7,295 nucleotides of DNA from NCBI GenBank assembly GCA_012031475.1, contig JAAUTJ010000231.1:1-7295 (forward strand), given 5' to 3'. A model generated the notes under the pieces. The model was given only the letters and a program-made list of their open reading frames with translations, did not search any database and had not been told where the DNA came from. Made by a program: the position numbers and the translations under genes. Positions 5,427 through 7,295 of the stretch are shown one piece after another (position 1 is the stretch's first letter; each line of letters opens with the position of its first letter). Origin of the DNA: Leptolyngbyaceae cyanobacterium SM1_3_5. Lineage in GTDB: Bacteria; Cyanobacteriota; Cyanobacteriia; Elainellales; Elainellaceae.

Positions 5427-6764
5427 GTGACGCCATCGGCTCGACAACAAGCATTTCTCGCCCTGCGATCGATTACCTATCAAGACGCATTTGCCGACAT
5501 TGCGCTCGATCGCGTCTTGCGATCGACCCAGATGGAGCGGCTCGATCGCAGCTTCACGACCGAACTGGTTTATGGCTGTACGCGCCGCCGCCAAACGCTT
5601 GACGCGCTAATTGACCAGTTTGCAACCAAATCGGCAGCCCAGCAGCCGCCCGATTTGCGAATTATTTTGCATTTAGGACTGTATCAGCTTCGCTATCTCA
5701 GTCAGGTTCCGCCCAGTGCAGCCGTGACAACGACGGTTGATTTGGCAAAGCAAAATCGGTTGGGAGCGCTGTCCGGCTTTGTGAATGGTGTGCTGCGGCA
5801 GTATTTGCGGCAGGCGGCAGCGGGCGATCCTTTGCAGTTGCCCGATCAGCCGATCGATCGACTGGCGATTCAGTACAGCTATCCCGACTGGCTGACGAGG
5901 CTGTGGGTCGATCAGTTTGGGCTGGAGGTAGCCGAGTCGCTGTGCGACTGGTTCAATCAAGCCCCGTCGATCGATTTGCGCGTCAATCCGCTGGCGACCT
6001 CGATCGAGCAGTTGGAGGCGGAATTCGAGGCGGCCAGAGTGCGAACCGCCCGTTTGCCGCATCTGCCGCAGGCGTTGCGCTTGCAGGCGCGGACGGGCGC
6101 AATCGATGCCCTGCCCGGATTTGCTCAGGGCTGGTGGACGGTGCAGGATGCCAGCGCTCAACTGGTCGGACATCTGCTCGATCCGCAGCCGGGAGAAGTC
6201 GTAATCGATGCGTGTGCGGCTCCGGGCGGCAAAACGACGCATCTGGCCGAACTGATGCAGGATCAAGGCAAGATTTGGGCGATCGATCGCGCCGCCTCGC
6301 GCCTGAAAAAAGTCCAGCAAAACGCCGATCGCCTCAATCTGCATTCGATCGAAACCGTGACCGCAGACAGTCGCGACCTGCCGCAGTTTCACGGCACTGC
6401 CGATCGCGTCTTGCTGGATGCGCCCTGCTCCGGGTTGGGAACGCTGCACCGCCACGCCGATGCTCGCTGGCGACAAACGCTGACTCGATCGCCCAGCTGA
6501 CTCAACTGCAAGCGGAACTTTTGAATCAAGCGGCCACCTGGGTAAAACCGGGCGGAACGTTGGTTTACGCGACCTGCACACTGAATGAGCAGGAAAATGA
6601 AGCGATCGTGCAGCAGTTTCTCAGCCAGCATCCCGACTGGAAAATATCGCCGCCCGCCTCAGAATTTGCAACGATATTTACAATGGTAGAAGGCTGGCTC
6701 AAAATTCGTCCCGACCAGCAGCAGATGGACGGCTTTTTTTATGGCGAAGCTGCAATTGCAGTGA
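5427..6764 (+). CDS. rsmB: 16S rRNA (cytosine-967-C5)-methyltransferase RsmB, two frameshifts
   Basis: An SAM-dependent RNA m5C methyltransferase acting on 16S rRNA during 30S assembly. The N-terminal NusB-like RNA-binding domain (about residues 1-140; RQQAFLAL, LVYGCTRRRQTLDALI, LHLGLYQLRYL) precedes the Rossmann catalytic domain. That domain has the SAM motif DACAAPGGKTTHLAELM, the PCSG motif in DAPCSGLGTLHRHADARW, and YATCTLNEQENE with the TC catalytic cysteine. The first break, near 6480, has one C missing (CC to C); adding it gives RQTPDSIAQLTQL. The second is one extra T in the run at 6734-6740; removing it gives MDGFFMAKLQLQ and TGA at 6762-6764, the usual C-terminus. The corrected protein is 445 residues, normal for cyanobacterial RsmB. 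The GTG start at 5427 matches the usual N-terminus, but no Shine-Dalgarno is visible. The gene converges on the small gene at 6826 with a 61-base gap. Indel error is the likely cause of both breaks. Confidence 0.93.
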
Positions 6765-6825
6765 AGACAAACGGAAAAGCCCTGCTCGATCGCCAAGCAA
6801 GGCTTGCTGCTGAAGAAATTTGCAA

Positions 6826-7041
6826 CTACTCGATCGGCTTACCGACTCCCGGCGTTTCTTCCTTTTGCACTTCGGGCACAATGTCGGGACGCTCTTTATT
6901 TTCCCAACCGGGGGGACGCTTCGAGTTGTACCAGGCGATCGAGCCAATGCTCACGGCGGCAATAAAGCCAACCACGTAAACCAGCGTGAACGAAATCGGA
7001 AAATGCGGCTCTGCGGCCACCCCAACATCCATTAGCAGCAT
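6826..7041 (-). CDS. Small photosystem II assembly protein, Psb35-like
   Basis: A 71-residue protein with a short N-terminal part (MLLMDVGVAAEPHFP), one transmembrane helix (about 18-38, FTLVYVVGFIAAVSIGSIAWY) and a polar, proline-rich tail: NSKRPPGWENKERPDIVPEV (39-58), then PGVGKPIE. From memory this matches the conserved cyanobacterial Ssl2148 family called Psb35, which stabilises the CP47 assembly module and associated high-light-inducible proteins in thylakoid PSII biogenesis. The family name is recall, not a search, so I leave the symbol empty. ATG 7041 has AAGGAGC (7057-7051) 9 bases upstream. The frame is intact. If the name is wrong it is still clearly a small single-pass, probably thylakoid, protein. 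Confidence 0.78.
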   Translation of the reverse strand: MLLMDVGVAAEPHFPISFTLVYVVGFIAAVSIGSIAWYNSKRPPGWENKERPDIVPEVQKEETPGVGKPIE

Positions 7042-7078
7042 CGCGAAATTGCTCCTTGTGCGAAAAAACTTACTCTAA

Positions 7079-7084
7079 ACTATA
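7079..7084 (-). promoter_or_regulatory. Candidate -10 box for the Psb35-like gene
   Basis: TATAGT on the minus strand matches TATAAT at five of six positions and would start transcription about 30 bases before ATG 7041. No clear -35 is found at the right spacing, so it may be an activator-dependent (type II) promoter or a chance match. Confidence 0.3.
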
Positions 7085-7204
7085 GGGTCAGTTTGGCTCA
7101 GAATCTTCCCAAATCCTATATAAAGTTCAAAGAGAGCATCTTCCACCTTGTCTGGGTGGAGAGCAGCTAGGAGAGGGCTAGTTTATGACTGACCTTTGAA
7201 TAGA

Positions 7205-7219
7205 TGTACTGTTGGTACA
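7205..7219. repeat. Inverted repeat TGTAC-N5-GTACA
   Basis: A perfect 5-bp dyad around TGTTG, a typical shape for a dimeric repressor site. It is close to, but does not fit, the cyanobacterial LexA-like GTAC-N4-GTWC or the NtcA GTA-N8-TAC patterns; the spacing is off by one in each case. Confidence 0.35.
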
Positions 7220-7295
7220 CATGTTAATACAAGCTGATGGTTTTTTTAATCTGTTGAGGAAGTTTGTTTTTGCAGAAGTCCAATATTCTTTGATG

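Larger units (their letters stand above)
7042..7295. other. Upstream region of the Psb35-like gene, to window end
   Basis: No gene is seen in these 254 bases. On the minus strand TATAGT at 7084-7079 is a plausible -10 box, about 38 bases before the start codon; no good -35 pairs with it. A second TATATA-containing AT-rich stretch lies near 7115-7122. A small hairpin CCACC-N7-GGTGG is at about 7144-7160, and an inverted repeat is at 7205-7219. Confidence 0.4.

Noticed and set aside
5673..6581. 302-codon minus-strand frame under rsmB
   Set aside because: Antisense shadow of rsmB; composition is Arg/Gln rich and the plus strand encodes clear RsmB motifs.
5903..6979. 358-codon plus-strand frame containing the RsmB C-terminal part
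   Set aside because: Only about 6480-6740 is RsmB in this frame; the start is an out-of-frame shadow and the end reads antisense into the Psb35-like gene.
1..7295. tRNA, rRNA, CRISPR array or insertion sequence
   Set aside because: No cloverleaf with the TTCGANTC arm, no regularly spaced repeats, and no transposase motifs or terminal inverted repeats were found on reading both strands.

Overview
The window is cyanobacterial chromosome. At least eight perfect copies of the cyanobacterial HIP1 octamer (GCGATCGC) are present, for example at 132, 908, 1725, 1939, 2134, 2582, 3415 and 4628. The gene content is also typically cyanobacterial: a SbtA bicarbonate transporter, a BicA-like remnant, an orange-carotenoid-protein N-domain protein and a small PSII-associated protein. 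I cannot fix the genus; the style fits a Leptolyngbya/Oscillatoriales-grade organism, but that is only an impression.

Layout. 1-445 (minus): N-terminal 40% of sbtA, running off the left edge. 545-787 (minus): a decayed, truncated bicA/SulP N-terminus directly upstream of sbtA. 788-1524: gene-poor spacer holding a well-formed integron attC-like site (1140-1224). 1525-2625 (minus): gpsA (glycerol-3-phosphate dehydrogenase), preceded by and overlapping a 59-residue one-helix membrane protein gene. 2720-3725 (plus): ABC transporter ATPase, divergent from the gpsA pair. 3726-4222: 497-base spacer with an 11-bp-period direct repeat. 4223-4519 (plus): 98-residue very acidic protein of unknown function, ending in a strong terminator. 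4760-5213 (plus): stand-alone OCP N-terminal-domain (helical carotenoid) protein with its own terminator. 5427-6764 (plus): rsmB (16S rRNA m5C methyltransferase). 6826-7041 (minus): small PSII assembly protein (Psb35-like), convergent with rsmB. 7042-7295: its upstream region.

The genes do not form one pathway. Themes are inorganic-carbon uptake (sbtA plus bicA relic), photoprotection/PSII (carotenoid protein, Psb35-like) and housekeeping (gpsA, rsmB).

A major caveat is that gpsA, the ABC ATPase, the carotenoid protein and rsmB all have broken reading frames. Six of the seven breaks are single-base changes in short runs of one base, and correcting each restores a full-length, family-typical protein. 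This looks more like indel-prone sequencing or an unpolished assembly than gene decay, so I annotate them as single genes. The bicA relic differs: it also lacks most of its length and has an internal stop.

The most notable non-gene signals are the lone attC-like site in the sbtA-gpsA spacer and the bicA relic next to sbtA.
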